Source: Isoetes taiwanensis
Taxonomy: Eukaryota > Streptophyta > Lycopodiopsida > Isoetales > Isoetaceae
Assembly: GCA_021234155.1 (NCBI GenBank)
Contig: JAJEKV010000002.1
Coordinates: 18,773,592-18,837,591, forward strand
Length of the DNA stretch: 64,000 nucleotides
Direction of reading: 5' to 3'
Shown: in pieces, positions 24,880 through 36,031 of the stretch
How the letters are laid out: every line of letters begins with the position of its first letter
Position numbering within the stretch: position 1 is the first letter of the stretch
The notes under the pieces: model-generated
The model's database searches: none
Seen by the model: only the letters and a program-made list of their open reading frames with translations
Told to the model about the DNA's origin: nothing
Program-made: the position numbers and the translations under genes

Positions 24880-26519
24880 ACTCTAGCTTCGTAGAAAAGA
24901 GTAAAAATCAAGTTGTAGCTTCGCTTCCTATATGTGATACAATAGATCCGGATCACTAATTTTGCATCAACAAACAATCGAAGTCTCGAAACTCCTCGAT
25001 CCAAACTCCAACTACTAAGGAAACCCATGCCGGATAGAATGGGCAACCAAAAATATAAGTAAAACAAAATTGGAAGGAAGATTTGAAATGATTCGCAGAC
25101 CTTGTAAATCTTTGGATTAACTTGCACTTATCCAACTCATACAAAAGAATTAAGCCCGGTGTTCTGATTTTTACGATATAATACTTTCGCTTTTTTCGCG
25201 AGAAGTCGAATCTGCAGCCCTCTGAAGCAATGGCAAAAGGAATCCGACAAAACCAAAGGAAGCAATGGAAGAAGTCACTGTGAAGATAGAATAAGCCTTT
25301 GGTCCGGCAAGAAGCAATGGCAAGAAGTCAATGATAGATAAGCCGCCAACCCTAAAATAGAATGATCGGATCGGAGAGACTAAAAAACACAATGGAGATG
25401 AGCAAGAGACGTGTTTTAGGTCCGGATCGAGAGAGTACGTTGTACCTTTATTGCATGCCCCGGATCTTCTCTCAAAAACGATAAAGAATAAAACCAAGAA
25501 TAGGACCCGAGTTATGCGCCCTTTGAATCCTAAATCGAATGGCGGTACTCCTCCTCCGTAGATAAAATGAGCAATAAAAAATTTAAGTAAAACCGGTGGA
25601 AATGGTGGAAATGGGTTGGAAATCCAAGATGTAATAAGGAACGAAACCTCAAAGGATTGCATGCACCCGATGGATAGCTCGGTCGCTCAAAGTCAAGCAT
25701 TGATCAGAAGGAGAATCACGATGTTACGATGGCAAAGGACATGGAGAAAAGGAGTAAATCCTCCAAGAAAAAACATGCGATTAAGCCAAAAGAACTAAGA
25801 AAAATTTACACCGGTTGAAGCCGGAGCTGGGCTATCTCGGGCTCTGGTAACAATGAAGCCGGAGAGGTGCCCGCAAGACCTTCCTATTCTATTTTAGGTA
25901 TTAGGCGAAATGATGGAAGCGGAGGAGCTCGTGAGTAGAAAAAATCGTGGACTCGGATCGGAGGAGCTCGGGCGTAGGCGGCTTTTAGAGCACAAAATTA
26001 TGATGGAAGGCATGCACTTTCGAACTCTCTCTTAGATTCACTCGAACTCTTTGATTCACAAAGAAAGCAAGAACTCGATTCTTTGATTCACTCGATTCAA
26101 TCGACTCTACACCTTCTTACGCTCTTACGCTCTTCTTTGTAAGCTCCCTCCCCGATCCTCTCCTTTTCTACCACAAACCCTAAGATAAAGAAGGAAGTCA
26201 CCGCATTAAAACCAGTAGACCATCATCAAACGTAATTTCCTCTCCCAAAAATTAGCCGCTTAAATAAGTTAAAAAGGTCCGTTTGAAGGCAAGGGGAAAT
26301 ATAGCTTAAAAAGAAGGCATTTGGCCGGAAAATGCATTTTTGTATTCGAAAAGTCACACGGCACACCGACAAGAGAGAGAATGCCCAAAAACTTTTAAGT
26401 AAGTAGATTACAAAGGTTCATATGAAATTTCTCTAAGGATATAACGAATGTTTCGTTTGCGGATAGAGGGTGAATTAATACATGTTGGCGTGCGACGTGG
26501 AAAATTTTGATTCGGGGAC
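24880..26519. other. Spacer; unassigned hydrophobic minus-strand ORF
   Basis: A minus-strand frame at 25,171-25,662 (163 codons) is hydrophobic and Ser/Phe-rich, with several possible membrane segments, but I recognise no family and its codons look like those of the surrounding spacer. Around 26,030-26,110 the words GATTCACTCGA and TTTGATTCAC recur as short repeats. Nothing else is supportable. Confidence 0.35.
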
Positions 26520-26606
26520 TTGGAAAAAGAAAAGTGGAACTACAGAAAACATGTTTTGGCAGATTGGGGCGATCTTGAATCTTGTTTTGTGAGATTGGAG
26601 CTGGCG

Positions 26607-27704
26607 ATGGAGCGCCGATCTCAATCCGGTGGATGCTTTTGGTGCTGGATGCGCTGTAACTCCCATCAATCCGGTGGATGCTTTTTGGTGTGGATGCGCT
26701 GTAACTGTTGCTCCCATCAGCAATTTTGGATCGTTCAAGGTCCGTTCCTCCGCAATGACCCTCAAATTCGTCCGCTGCTCCATCCGCGACCTCCAAATCC
26801 TTCAAATCCAGTTCCGGTTCCCAGACCTCAAGCTCCATATCGACCTCCATATCCAGCTCCGGCACCAAATCCTCAAGCTCCAGCTCTTGGAGCTCCATCT
26901 TATCGACCTCCATATCCAGCTCCGGCTCCAAATCCTCAAGATCCAGCTCTTGGAGCTCCATATCGGCCACACTCAAATCCTCATTTCATCAATCGTCCAT
27001 GTCGGCCTCCGGGAGAACTTTGTCCGATTCATGGCATTCCAGTTCCAGGTTGCGCTCCCAATCTTGTGCCACAGTTTGATTCTGATTCCGATGAAACCAT
27101 AACTTTGAATCCGTCAGCTAAGCGGCTAAAGCCGGATCCTGCCACAGCCGTAAATCGTCCAGATCCAAATACGTCTACTACCTCCTGTTCTGGTTCTCAT
27201 CCACGGAAAGAAGATGAAGATGGAAGCACGGATTTTCATCCCTCGGATATTAATGTGCATCCAGCTCCAAATCGTCCTCCACATTCCGGCAATAAGATGC
27301 CTTCTTGCATCAATCGTCAAGCTCCAATTCGGGCTCCGCAGGATCGTTCTTGCAATAATCCCCAAGCTCCGGCACCCCAATCCCTCAATAATCCTACTCA
27401 AATACGTTCTCAATTTCCAAATCTTGATCTTAATTCTTTCCCTGCGGAAAATCTTGAAGATCCACCGAATGCAGATGAAGGCACAAAGTCTGATTCTTAT
27501 GCAGATGAAAGGACCAATTTGCAGCCAGATAATGGTAAAACAGCTCCGATTCCTCAGACCTCTGCCTCTTCTTTTGATCATCCAAGTTCTTCTCGTAACC
27601 AGGCTCCAGATCTTTCTGGCGCAGATGAACCAACAGACTGCGAGTTAAATCCTCAGGAAGACGGTGAATTGTCCCAACACAAGCACGTGCATAGAAATCT
27701 TTAG
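26607..27704 (+). CDS. Cys/Trp-rich N-terminus plus proline-rich protein, family member A
   Basis: The open frame runs from 26,520, but paralogy with the copies at 28,844 and 62,457 makes ATG 26,607 the likely start (365 codons). The N-terminus has MERRSQSGG, then a Cys/Trp cluster ending CNCCSHQQF. A 45-bp in-frame duplication inside it adds a second GGCF-x-x-WMRCN unit. The rest is low-complexity, rich in Pro, Asn and Ala, with repeated YRPPYPAPAPNPQ (about residues 80-130), and then Ser/Asp/Thr-rich, so probably disordered. After the stop, a second frame (27,715-27,909) continues the paralogous C-terminus (GVMVPEFWKIV, PGFEELFAQM), which suggests a frameshift or an intron. I do not recognise the family. 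It could be a host gene or a transposon-borne ORF. Confidence 0.5.
   Translation: MERRSQSGGCFWCWMRCNSHQSGGCFLVWMRCNCCSHQQFWIVQGPFLRNDPQIRPLLHPRPPNPSNPVPVPRPQAPYRPPYPAPAPNPQAPALGAPSYRPPYPAPAPNPQDPALGAPYRPHSNPHFINRPCRPPGELCPIHGIPVPGCAPNLVPQFDSDSDETITLNPSAKRLKPDPATAVNRPDPNTSTTSCSGSHPRKEDEDGSTDFHPSDINVHPAPNRPPHSGNKMPSCINRQAPIRAPQDRSCNNPQAPAPQSLNNPTQIRSQFPNLDLNSFPAENLEDPPNADEGTKSDSYADERTNLQPDNGKTAPIPQTSASSFDHPSSSRNQAPDLSGADEPTDCELNPQEDGELSQHKHVHRNL
26621..26710 (+). repeat. 45-bp in-frame tandem duplication
   Basis: The phrase TCAATCCGGTGGATGCTTTT recurs 45 bp later (26,621 and 26,666). This duplicates 15 codons of the Cys/Trp-rich start of gene A. The related copies at 28,844 and 62,457 have only one unit. 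Confidence 0.8.
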
Positions 27705-27714
27705 ACAGAATCAT

Positions 27715-27909
27715 GTGGTTCAGTTGGTCGTTGGTGTAATGGTGCCTGAATTTTGGAAAATTGTTCATCGGTTGGCAAGCAGAGCAGGATCAGTTCATTC
27801 CGGCTGTATAATCTCGCCTGGATTTGAAGAATTGTTTGCACAGATGCCAAGTGCAGAAGCATATCCTGATTTTTCAAGAACATCAAGATTGTCCAGAAAG
27901 TGTAAGTGA
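27715..27909 (+). pseudogene. C-terminal segment of gene A in shifted frame
   Basis: This frame starts just after the stop of the long ORF and encodes VVGVMVPEFWKIVHRL and then PGFEELFAQMPSAEAYPDF. The last 100 bp of the window (63,900-64,000) encode a related GGVMLPKFGKI directly after an ELSQQ segment that matches ELSQH of gene A. So this region belongs to the same protein, joined through a frameshift or a short intron. No known domain was recognised. Confidence 0.45.
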
Positions 27910-28843
27910 ACCGCAGAATTCCAGGCCAGCATTTGTTTATCTGATGCCGGATATGGCCGGATCAAAAGGAATTGAAGAAAATTTTCACCAGACGATAACT
28001 TAGTCTATAGATCGGCATATCTTCGACAGAAGATCATCCATTGGACCAGGATTTGTCTTATAGGATTCGAAGCATGGCATCATATCGGCCAGAATACAGT
28101 GGGTTCCTTCATTTTCAGCAATGGAATATTTTCTTATCAGTAATATTATCAGCATTCTAGACATTTTTCCAGTAACTTAGGTATTCTTCTGATCATCCGA
28201 TGGAGTTTCACTTATTTTGATGCATGCATTCTTGAGTTGTTGACAATTTATTCTGGATCAAAACTATTTGTTGCTTGATTTTGAAATGTAAGAGCCTTTC
28301 ACTGAACTGAAGTTGCATATTTTTCAGCTGTGTTTCTGTTACTAGTGATATTTAAATCAAAGCTGTATGAGGCATGTTATCAGAATTAATGTACAGTCGG
28401 AGTTCTCCATCTTCATTCAATCTTTGTGGCCTTATTTACTCTGTCATCTTTATCTACGAAATTTTATGCTGCCATACCTCTCAAATGTTCGGCCATATCA
28501 TCAACGAAAGCCATATATCTGTAGATCCTTAGAAAAATGAGTGTATTTAAGAAAAAGGTGGCAAATCTGTTTGTATTTTTGGGCGTATCGGCCATGTGTA
28601 CAGATGCTGCAGATCCTTCATCTCCTCCATAGCCGCAGCTCGCTGCTCTGCTTTGGGGCAAATCTGTTTGTATTTTTGGACCACCGTCCGATCTTAGCTC
28701 GAACGATCTAAACCGTGTGATTGGTTGGGTGCTTATTTTATCGTGCTATTATTAACCGACGCCCAAAAAAGAGTTAGGGTTTGGGCATAAAATCATGCCA
28801 CGCATAAAAAGTGCAGCTAAGATAGAAAACTTGTGTTAGTTCT
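27910..28843. other. 3' region of gene A and spacer
   Basis: The stretch 28,075-28,460 is alignable by eye with 29,058-29,660. Shared phrases include TTGAAATGTAAGAG/TTAAAATGTAAGAG, ATTTAAATCAAAG and CAATCTTTGTGG. It is therefore probably the 3' UTR/downstream part of a duplicated gene unit. No coding signal is seen in it. Confidence 0.5.
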
Positions 28844-29113
28844 ATGGCGATGAAGAGCCAATCTCATTCTAGACGTTGCTCTTGGCACTGGATGTGTATA
28901 TGTGTTTGTTGTAACTGTTGCTCCCATCAAGAATTTCGGATCGATTGTGATTGCGTCAATTCTCGATCTCCTCAAGCTCTGCTCGTCTGCAAAAAAGCTC
29001 CAAATCCTCCAGATCTAGCTCCAAAGCCTCAAGCTCCGACTTTAAAGCCTCCAAAGCGTAGCATCATACCGGCTACAATACTGTGGATTCTGCCATTTTC
29101 AGCCAAGAATTAG
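28844..29113 (+). pseudogene. Truncated tandem copy of gene A (member B)
   Basis: This is 89 codons. The start (MAMKSQSHSRRCSWHWMCIC, then CCNCCSHQEFRID) is clearly related to gene A, with the same Cys/Trp cluster and SHQ-x-F-x-I. It keeps a short Pro-rich part (KAPNPPDLAPKPQ) and then jumps to sequence equivalent to the region downstream of gene A's end. Compare ATTTTCAGCC at 29,096 with ATTTTCAGCA at 28,112. Most of the middle of the protein has been deleted. The following 550 bp parallel the 3' region of gene A, so the whole unit is a tandem duplicate with an internal deletion. Confidence 0.55.
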
Positions 29114-29985
29114 AATGAAATACTTTTTTGAAGACAACGAATCATTGACATCAAATTCGCATAAATAGGGAGGAAATGAAATCCGAGATCATTTTCATAA
29201 CCTGGAGTATAGAATGATTGTTTTGTAGTTAAATTGGAATTGAAAATTTTGCATCATTGTGATTTATCAGCATTGTGCAATATTTTACAATGCAATATTT
29301 ACAAACTATATTGACAATGCAATATTTACAATATTATCTGCATTGTTGCATTATTATGAGTCTTTAGATAGGTATTCTTCAAGATCATCCAATGGAGTTC
29401 CATTTTCTTTGAGGGGCTGCATGCATTCTTCAGTCATAAACAATTATTCTGTAACGTGTCTAGATGTAAACAATATCTGTTGTTTGAATTTTAAAATGTA
29501 AGAGGCTTTCAATGGACCGAAGTTGCATAAATTTCATTATTTTTAGTTTGTGTTTTATTTAAATCAAAGTTATAGGCTTTGATGTACAATTGGAGTTCTA
29601 TATCTTCAATCTTTGTGGTCTTATATTTACCCTTTCATCCTTCATTATATGGTGACGCGTTATACGGTAAAAAGCATTTGTTAATGTAATGGGGTTTAGA
29701 GACAGATCTATGAAAAGCGTTTGTTAACGTAATGGGGTTGTTTACTGTGAAAAGGTTTGAAAGCCCTTATGGTACTACTCTCAGCATTTAGGAATAGACA
29801 TCCATTAGATGCTCAATGTAATTGAAACTCCAACTTAATGTAATTGAAACCCCAACTTAAAGGCATTTAATCAAATTCATTAAAAAACATCCATTAGATG
29901 CTCAATGTAATTGAAACCCCAACTTGAACTGGCAAATATTGGCATCAATATTGAAGAAGAGGGTGCTTCTTTCGAAGAATCAACA
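29114..29985. other. Duplicated 3' region and short repeats
   Basis: Positions 29,114-29,660 continue the paralogy with 28,075-28,460. At 29,800-29,940 the phrases CATCCATTAGATGCTCAATG and TAATTGAAACCCCAACTT are repeated two to three times. At 29,675-29,740 a GTTTGTTAA(T/C)GTAATGGGGTT phrase is duplicated. No gene is supported. Confidence 0.5.
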
Positions 29986-30005
29986 TTAAAGAAGAGGGTG
30001 CATCT

Positions 30006-30436
30006 TTGGAAGAAGATTTGCTTGAGGATGATACTGATGAACATGTTTCTTTAGAATCACAGTTGTCACTTTTACAAAAAGAGGAAGTTGATAAAGAAGC
30101 AACTTATGTGCTTGGATCTCCGTTCAATTTGCCAATTCACATTCCTCATCATGGTGAGGATAAGTTGATAAAGAAGCAATTTATGTGCTTGGATCTCCGT
30201 TCAATTTGCCAATTCACATTCGTGATCATGGTGAGGATTATATTGAAGATGAAGAGATTGCCGGAGATGTACAGAAGTTGATAAAGAAGCAACTTATGTG
30301 CTTGGATCTCCGTTCAATTTGCCAATTCACATTCGTGATCATGGTGAGAATTATATTGAAAATGAAGAGATTGCCGGAGCTGTCCATGATTATTCTGAAG
30401 CAATTAGAGCTTGGCTCTTCATTTATATTTAGATGA
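30006..30436 (+). pseudogene. Acidic ORF with 37-residue tandem repeats
   Basis: The frame starts with an acidic stretch (EEDLLEDDTDEH) and runs into three copies of a repeat that begins GTTGATAAAGAAGCAA, at 30,087, 30,163 and about 30,275. The full unit is about 111 bp and encodes a 37-residue peptide with EATYVLGSPFNLPIHI and EDEEIAG. The first copy is cut to 76 bp, which throws the next copies into another frame. I recognise no family. It could be a fragment of a transposon gene, since decayed transposon ORFs lie on both sides. Confidence 0.4.
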
Positions 30437-30847
30437 TGATGAGGTGGAGGACATTGAGCCTAATCTAAGTGACAAATTAATATGTGATATGATTAATCTT
30501 GTTGCTATAACTACTATGGTATAATAGGTCATTTGATATTGAGCATTGTCTTATTTTCCTGATACTCTTCACCATTATCTTCTCCTTCAACTGACTAGTG
30601 CTTGGGCATCTAAATCGTTCTTGGATTCTTCGAAGTAATATCCCTTGGTGAAATACTGAGGGGATTCTTTTGACAAAATATTTAACGATGTGCGCTAGGC
30701 ACAATTTTGACATAACACAAGCACTTTGTGTCAAGATAGTAGCATTTGATGCAAAGTTGTCATTGGACCTATGGCTTTTCACAAAGGTTGACACTATACC
30801 CCCATCCTCTTCTTCTGCGCCATGCAACAATGAGCCATTATCAACAT

Positions 30848-30915
30848 CATTAGCGGTAACTACCACCACCACCATCAATCTCATTAGCGGTAACTACCAC
30901 CACCACCATCAATCT
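30848..30915. repeat. Two copies of a 34-bp repeat
   Basis: The phrase CATTAGCGGTAACTACCACC followed by ACCACCATCAATCT occurs at 30,848 and again at 30,882 without mismatch. Confidence 0.85.
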
Positions 30916-31920
30916 CAGTATGAATATTATAAGAGAGACTTTCCATGTTATTTTTAGCTACAAATAAAGCAATTACGCGTCGAGCTCGCTGGTGACAATG
31001 GACGACAATCCACCAGTTTGTGTCAGTAAGATTCTTATGGATAAATATCTGCTCAATTTGACTTAGAAAGATGAAAGGCTCTTTCATCTCAGGCAATACC
31101 TTTGAAGAATCCACTTCTGGAAATCCTGATGGATGAGTCCCAACTACCTTGCTACAACCTCTGTATACAACTTTGAACCATCGTGCCTTGAAGTCGTTTA
31201 CATGAAATTTACGGTAATCCAACTCAATAATGTCTGTCGGGATGTCCATCTAATTTCAAGCTACTCTCCAGAAGGTTGTAATCCTTGTTGCTAGATTGAC
31301 TTTTTTGTTCAAATTCTGAGCTGATTTCTAAATCAAATATAACCTTACACTTATCCACATTGGTGATGCGAAAATGTTGCTCATATGGCCACATTGAAGT
31401 ATAGAATCTCGCCTAGAATAAAAAAATAATAACGATGAGTAATGTAATATAAAGAAAATGAAACTTTGGATCAAAGATTTCTTATACCTTTCTACTACAA
31501 CCAAGGGCAAGCTCGTAATCATCATTTGGAATAACTTGACCACAATCTTAGCTTTATCCATACGAGCAAACAACTATGCATTAGTCATAACATCTGGAAT
31601 AGATTGTCCTATTGACCGCCCTAGTGACCTTCTCAGTGCATCGTCCTTAGCAGTTTCATACAAGTCCCTCCACGGTTGTAAACTTGCAGTATCATTAAGA
31701 ACAAATGTGCTTGTCGCAAGAAGCATGCCATCGCTCAGACTTCGTTCTACTCCATTACCATGTAATACTTCTGATGTAATCTCCTTGGGTTCTTCTTTCT
31801 CCCACAATTTAGGACCATCAGGATGGCAAGAAGTAGTGGGATCGTTCAGATAAAATAGGGTTTCTTGTACAAGATGAGCTTCAGCCATGTAACCCTCTCG
31901 TTTTGCCATTTGACGAACAA
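30884..31920 (-). pseudogene. CACTA-like transposase C-terminal remnants (DUF4218/DUF4216-like)
   Basis: Minus-strand reading. The segment at 31,574-31,909 has KREGYMAEAHLVQETLFYL, resembling the R-x-EG-x-MAE-x-Y end of the DUF4218 region found with plant TNP2 transposases. Downstream, 30,884-31,249 has DFKARWFKVVY, THPSGFPEVDSSK, EPFIFLSQIEQIF and NWWIVVH. These follow the DUF4216 pattern (F-K-x-x-W...P-F-x-x-x-SQ-x-x-Q-x-F...NW-x-V). The order DUF4218 then DUF4216 matches CACTA elements. A frame break lies between them (31,250-31,573). The catalytic transposase part is not found, so this is a 3' fragment. Confidence 0.55.
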
Positions 31921-32599
31921 ATTTTCTTGAGCACCTTCATGTAGCACTCTAGAAAAAACATCCATCTGCTAGAAGCAGATCTGCCAACCTTATCTCATTT
32001 GGAATATGTATCAATAGATGTACTTGTGTATATGAGCACATTGTTATTTGCATTTATAGTTGATAGAAGTAAAACCACATAATTGCATAGAATTTGTTTA
32101 GTAATACCTGTAGGTCAAAAAAACTAGTGGGAAATTGCTTTTCAATGTCACAAAGCAGTAGAGTCACCTCCTCCTCTATACTTTTGATATCTCAGCCACT
32201 TCAATTCCTTTGGAGGAGACCCACCTTGCAAATTTTCCAAATCGAAATATAATGCTTCTTACTTAAGTCCCCTATCACACATGGAAGTATATGCTGCTAG
32301 GTTCATGCAGTATCATTGCATATGTTGCAATATAATTTATCACGAGAACCAAAAGTACAATAATTGAAGTATACCTGAAGAAACTTGTGCCAATCATGCG
32401 TCTTTAACCCAGTGAGACTGCCTTTTTTTGTAAAAGCACAATTTCATTATTTTTATACAAATCCTGAATTTATGGACCATTTTTTAGATTCATACTTCAA
32501 TAACAATTCTTCATACACTAACTAACATCACCAGCGAGGGCTGCACCTGTTTATCCACCTTCGCGTTGGTATAGTTAGTTGGTAAGAAATGTTCTACCT

Positions 32600-33405
32600 C
32601 CTACTAGACCATCATCCTAGGACATTCTAGAGAAGGGTATTGCACAAGCCTTTGCAACCTACAGGGAACATCACTTCAGAGCAGTGGGTACAATACTTGC
32701 AATAACTCTATCATCTGCTTAGGGTTCGTGCAAAAACACCTCCACAGATGGGCCTAGCACTAGTCATTAAGGAGGCAGATATCACAAGGGCATGCAACGT
32801 CTTGCCAATGATAAGGCAACAGATTTGGACGACATGTAAGCAGAGCTGCTCAAATAGATGGGTCCTTTGATGGTGCCCATCCTAATAGCATTGTTCAATA
32901 GAGTACTACAAGAAGGCTTCTTCCCACAGTGGACCACTAGCAGGGTTATTACCGGTCAATTACTGCACCATCATGGTCAGTTCACTCTTTGCCAAACTGC
33001 TGATCAGCATTCTCAAGCAACAATTGACGATATGGGCAGAAGAAGCAGAGATGCAGGCTCTCATGCAAGCAGGATTCTGGTTTCGACACTCCAACATTGA
33101 TCATGTATTTACTCTGCAGACTTTGGCCAAAGATGGTAGGAATCGCCGGCTAGACCTGTACTGCTGGTAATTTTTGCAAAAGCTTTTGACACTATACCTT
33201 CGGATGAATTGTGGGATAGATTGAGGCAGTTAGGGGCCCCTAAGTTTGCAGTTGACTGACACTGTCAGGACTAACATCATCATGACAGCCTATCTTGGAG
33301 TCTGCCAAGGACGCCCAATCTCCCCAATGCTCGTTGGCTTGTATATGGATCAGTTGAAATATTGGCTCGTTGAGCACGGGGGAGCAGGAGTCTATCTTTT
33401 ATGCC
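32600..33405 (+). pseudogene. LINE reverse transcriptase fragment
   Basis: Plus-strand segments in two or three frames follow the non-LTR RT order. They are GPLMVPILIALFNRVLQEGF (32,861-32,920), MVSSLFAKLLISIL (about 32,973), HVFTLQTLAKDGRN (about 33,100), FAKAFDTIP (33,174-33,200) with ELWDRLRQLGAP, and finally GVCQGRPISPMLVGLY (about 33,297). The catalytic YADD box, which should follow within about 50 residues, is missing because the similarity stops near 33,405. The endonuclease and 3' end are also absent. It is a dead internal fragment. The LINE clade was not assigned. Confidence 0.7.
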
Positions 33406-34980
33406 ACGTAATTAATTAGGAAACTCATATACATTGATGATGGGTAGAAGCAAAAAAGTATGGCTTAAATTTATTGTCAATTACTTTTATTTAACGGGAT
33501 TTCGGCGTAGGAATGTACATTTTCAAACATTGTGGGAATTACATTGGCCTGATCGTTATTAGAAACATTCCACAATTACGACCATTCTTCCCACTTTGTT
33601 CCCATCCAAAAATTCATTGAATAGGAAAAAGAGGAGAGGACAAATGAAGCGGAATTTGCAAGTACCCGTAAATCCAATGGAAGAAATTACTGAGTTGATT
33701 TATTCAGGGTGCGAGCCGGTTGATACAAATAGTAAAAAATGAAAGTTAAACTATCCTACAAGGCATCTCAGAGCAAAGCTTAATAGATGTATAAACATAA
33801 TAATAAAATCGGCCAGCTCTTTAAGACCAGATCAAAGAATTTTGCTTGCTTCTCGTGAATTGCAGGACAAGAGGTTGAATTTCTTCATTATGCTGGTTAT
33901 GAGGCAGTGGTAAAAAATTCTATGTTAGCCAATATTTGGAATTCTCTCCAAGAGGTAAAATGTGCCAATAGCAATGATAAATTGGCAGCCAAGCATTTTT
34001 GTGCTATCAAAAATTGTTGGGGAAAAGGAAAAATTGAAGCAGAAATTAGTTGTCTCCAAGTTGCTCAAAGGCAGTTCACAGAAGGAAAATAATGTCAGCA
34101 ATCAGAACTAATATATGGGCACTGAGCGGCAGACAAAAAAAGAGAAAACAAATTTGATGAATCAATAAAAGAACTTGTGCACCATTTTTGGCTGATAACA
34201 CAAATGTTTCACCAAAAATGAAGGACTTAAGGAAGAAGAGGACTACTCCAATTTAGTACATCGACATTGCACAGGTTTAAAATATATTTATTCTAGCATT
34301 GGAATAAAAATGTAAAGTAAGTTATGATAATATTTTTCCTGTAGACTTTCTAATATTGTAGATTGTATTAGCTTTTTTCGCAGCATATTATTTGTACAGT
34401 GCGATGCAGATGTATTCCAACAAAAATTCTTCATTGAACATTTAAACAGGTTGGCAGCTGTTAGTGTAAATTAATGTTTTTATATCGCATTCTACATTAG
34501 AATCTCTTGAACATGTAAATATGAGTCCGCGTCGACACTTCTAAATTACAAAAGATTCAATCAACAATTTGTAAATGTAAAGTTCTATTGGATGTAAGGT
34601 AAATGTAATTACCAAAAAAAAGATTAAATTATGCGTATGTAAATGTAAAAGTTCATATGATATAAATGTAAATGTGACTATCAGGTAGCAACTTTTACAT
34701 TGGCCTAACTGTTATCACAGTTTTGTCGTGTTGAATGTAAATGTAAATACAAATAAACATGCAAATATAGAAGTGGCCAAGATGTATTCTTATAGAATTC
34801 TATTGATGTTTCCATTATGACTTATGCGAGCTGAATTGTTTAAGGAATTCAAGGAGGACCATCCATATATTGAGATTGGTCTTAGGCAATTTGAGTACCT
34901 ATAATCCGACTGCATTCAAAAGCTGAAAGAGAGGAATACATATTGCAACAATTTCTGGTAGCTGAGCTCGTTCTTGATGG
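33406..34980. other. AT-rich spacer
   Basis: No gene is recognised. A plus-strand frame at 33,907-34,092 and the text before it (33,640-33,900) look weakly protein-like, but no family could be named. At 34,560-34,760 the word TAAATGTAA is repeated many times. Confidence 0.4.
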
Positions 34981-36031
34981 CTAGAAGTTCTCATAAGTGC
35001 CCTCCGTGCATGAGATCTTCCCTAGCTCCTGTAAAAGACCCATCCAATACTCAATTGTAGCCGTGAACTGTGCGGAATAGTTGGCTGTTTCTAGAGTGCC
35101 CTTCTTGCTTGTGGAGATTGCAACCCAATGAAGGATATGTTTGTGGATGTTGTTTCGTAACTGGGTAAGGTCTTTTACTGATGCCTTCGGTGGAAGCAGC
35201 TTAGGGCTTCCAGTCGGCATTATGGGCTTCCCGTCTTCCCCTTCTTTCCACATTTTTTTACCACATGTAGGTAGCCAATCCAAGAAACACAGACGGGTCA
35301 TAGCAAATTTGAATGAAAGGGGAGTGGTGTGGCCAGTCAATCTATCGTCGTCATGGGGAATGTACCCTTCTATAAACCCCTTCAAATCTGGCACTTTATC
35401 AACAATATAGGGCACAGGTGCATTCAGGTTGCAAGTGTGGAACTCATACAACAATTCGGGCATGATGAGCACCTCGGCCTTCCTTAGAGTGGAGGAGAAG
35501 TTGCAAAATAAAGCATCGATGTCCTCGTGGTATGGCCAGGCATCATGAAACCCAACTCTATCTCCTCGAACACACCAAGATATACTAGGTATGAAAGATA
35601 TGAGAATACATACATGTTCTTGTTTTGACCAGAAGCATTGTCTAGTTGCAGCATCAGTGCTCGGGGAGGGGCTTGAAAGAAGGTCCCTCTGGTCTAGGCA
35701 AGCTTACAGGGATGTTGCTATTGGTGAGTGTTGTGAGTGCCGCATTGTTATGCAAGGAAGTTACCCAAGCTGGAGCTGATGTTTCGGGCACTGTAAGATG
35801 GCCTCCTGGATACTCATGAACCATCTGGAGCCTTTTCAGGATGTTATTCAAAGAATCTACATGAAAGTTCGAGTCCTCTGGCCATAGATCCAAAGCAAAA
35901 TTTCCATAGCTTCCCCTCCCATGGCCATGAGTGAGAGCACCCGTCAACGATGTTTTGAGTTTATCCAATCTCCAAAGAGACTTCACCACTGCTGCAATTT
36001 TGGAATCATTGTCAATAAGGTCTAAATGCAA
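34981..36031 (-). pseudogene. Transposase-like protein with LDNA...QNKN and GHTxED motifs
   Basis: Three minus-strand frames join into one protein. First (36,031-35,654) comes LTGALTHGHGRGSYGNFALD and PEDSNFHVDSLNNILKRLQ. Next, in a second frame across about 35,657-35,537, come MLQLDNASGQNKN, LGVFEEIELGFMMPGHT. Then (35,540-34,984) come EDIDALF, LKGFIEGYI and TRLCFLDWLP. Only single bases are missing at the two junctions. The D-N-x-x-GQNKN and GHT(H)-x-DID motifs resemble the second and third acidic sites of a DDE-like transposase family that I recall in early-diverging plants and animals. The HDKMD motif expected upstream is not here, but a fragment carrying it occurs at 59,982-60,404. Confidence 0.55.

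Noticed and set aside
27126-27581. Arg/Ile-rich minus-strand frame overlapping gene A
   Set aside because: It is antisense to the Pro-rich coding region, and paralogy supports the plus frame.
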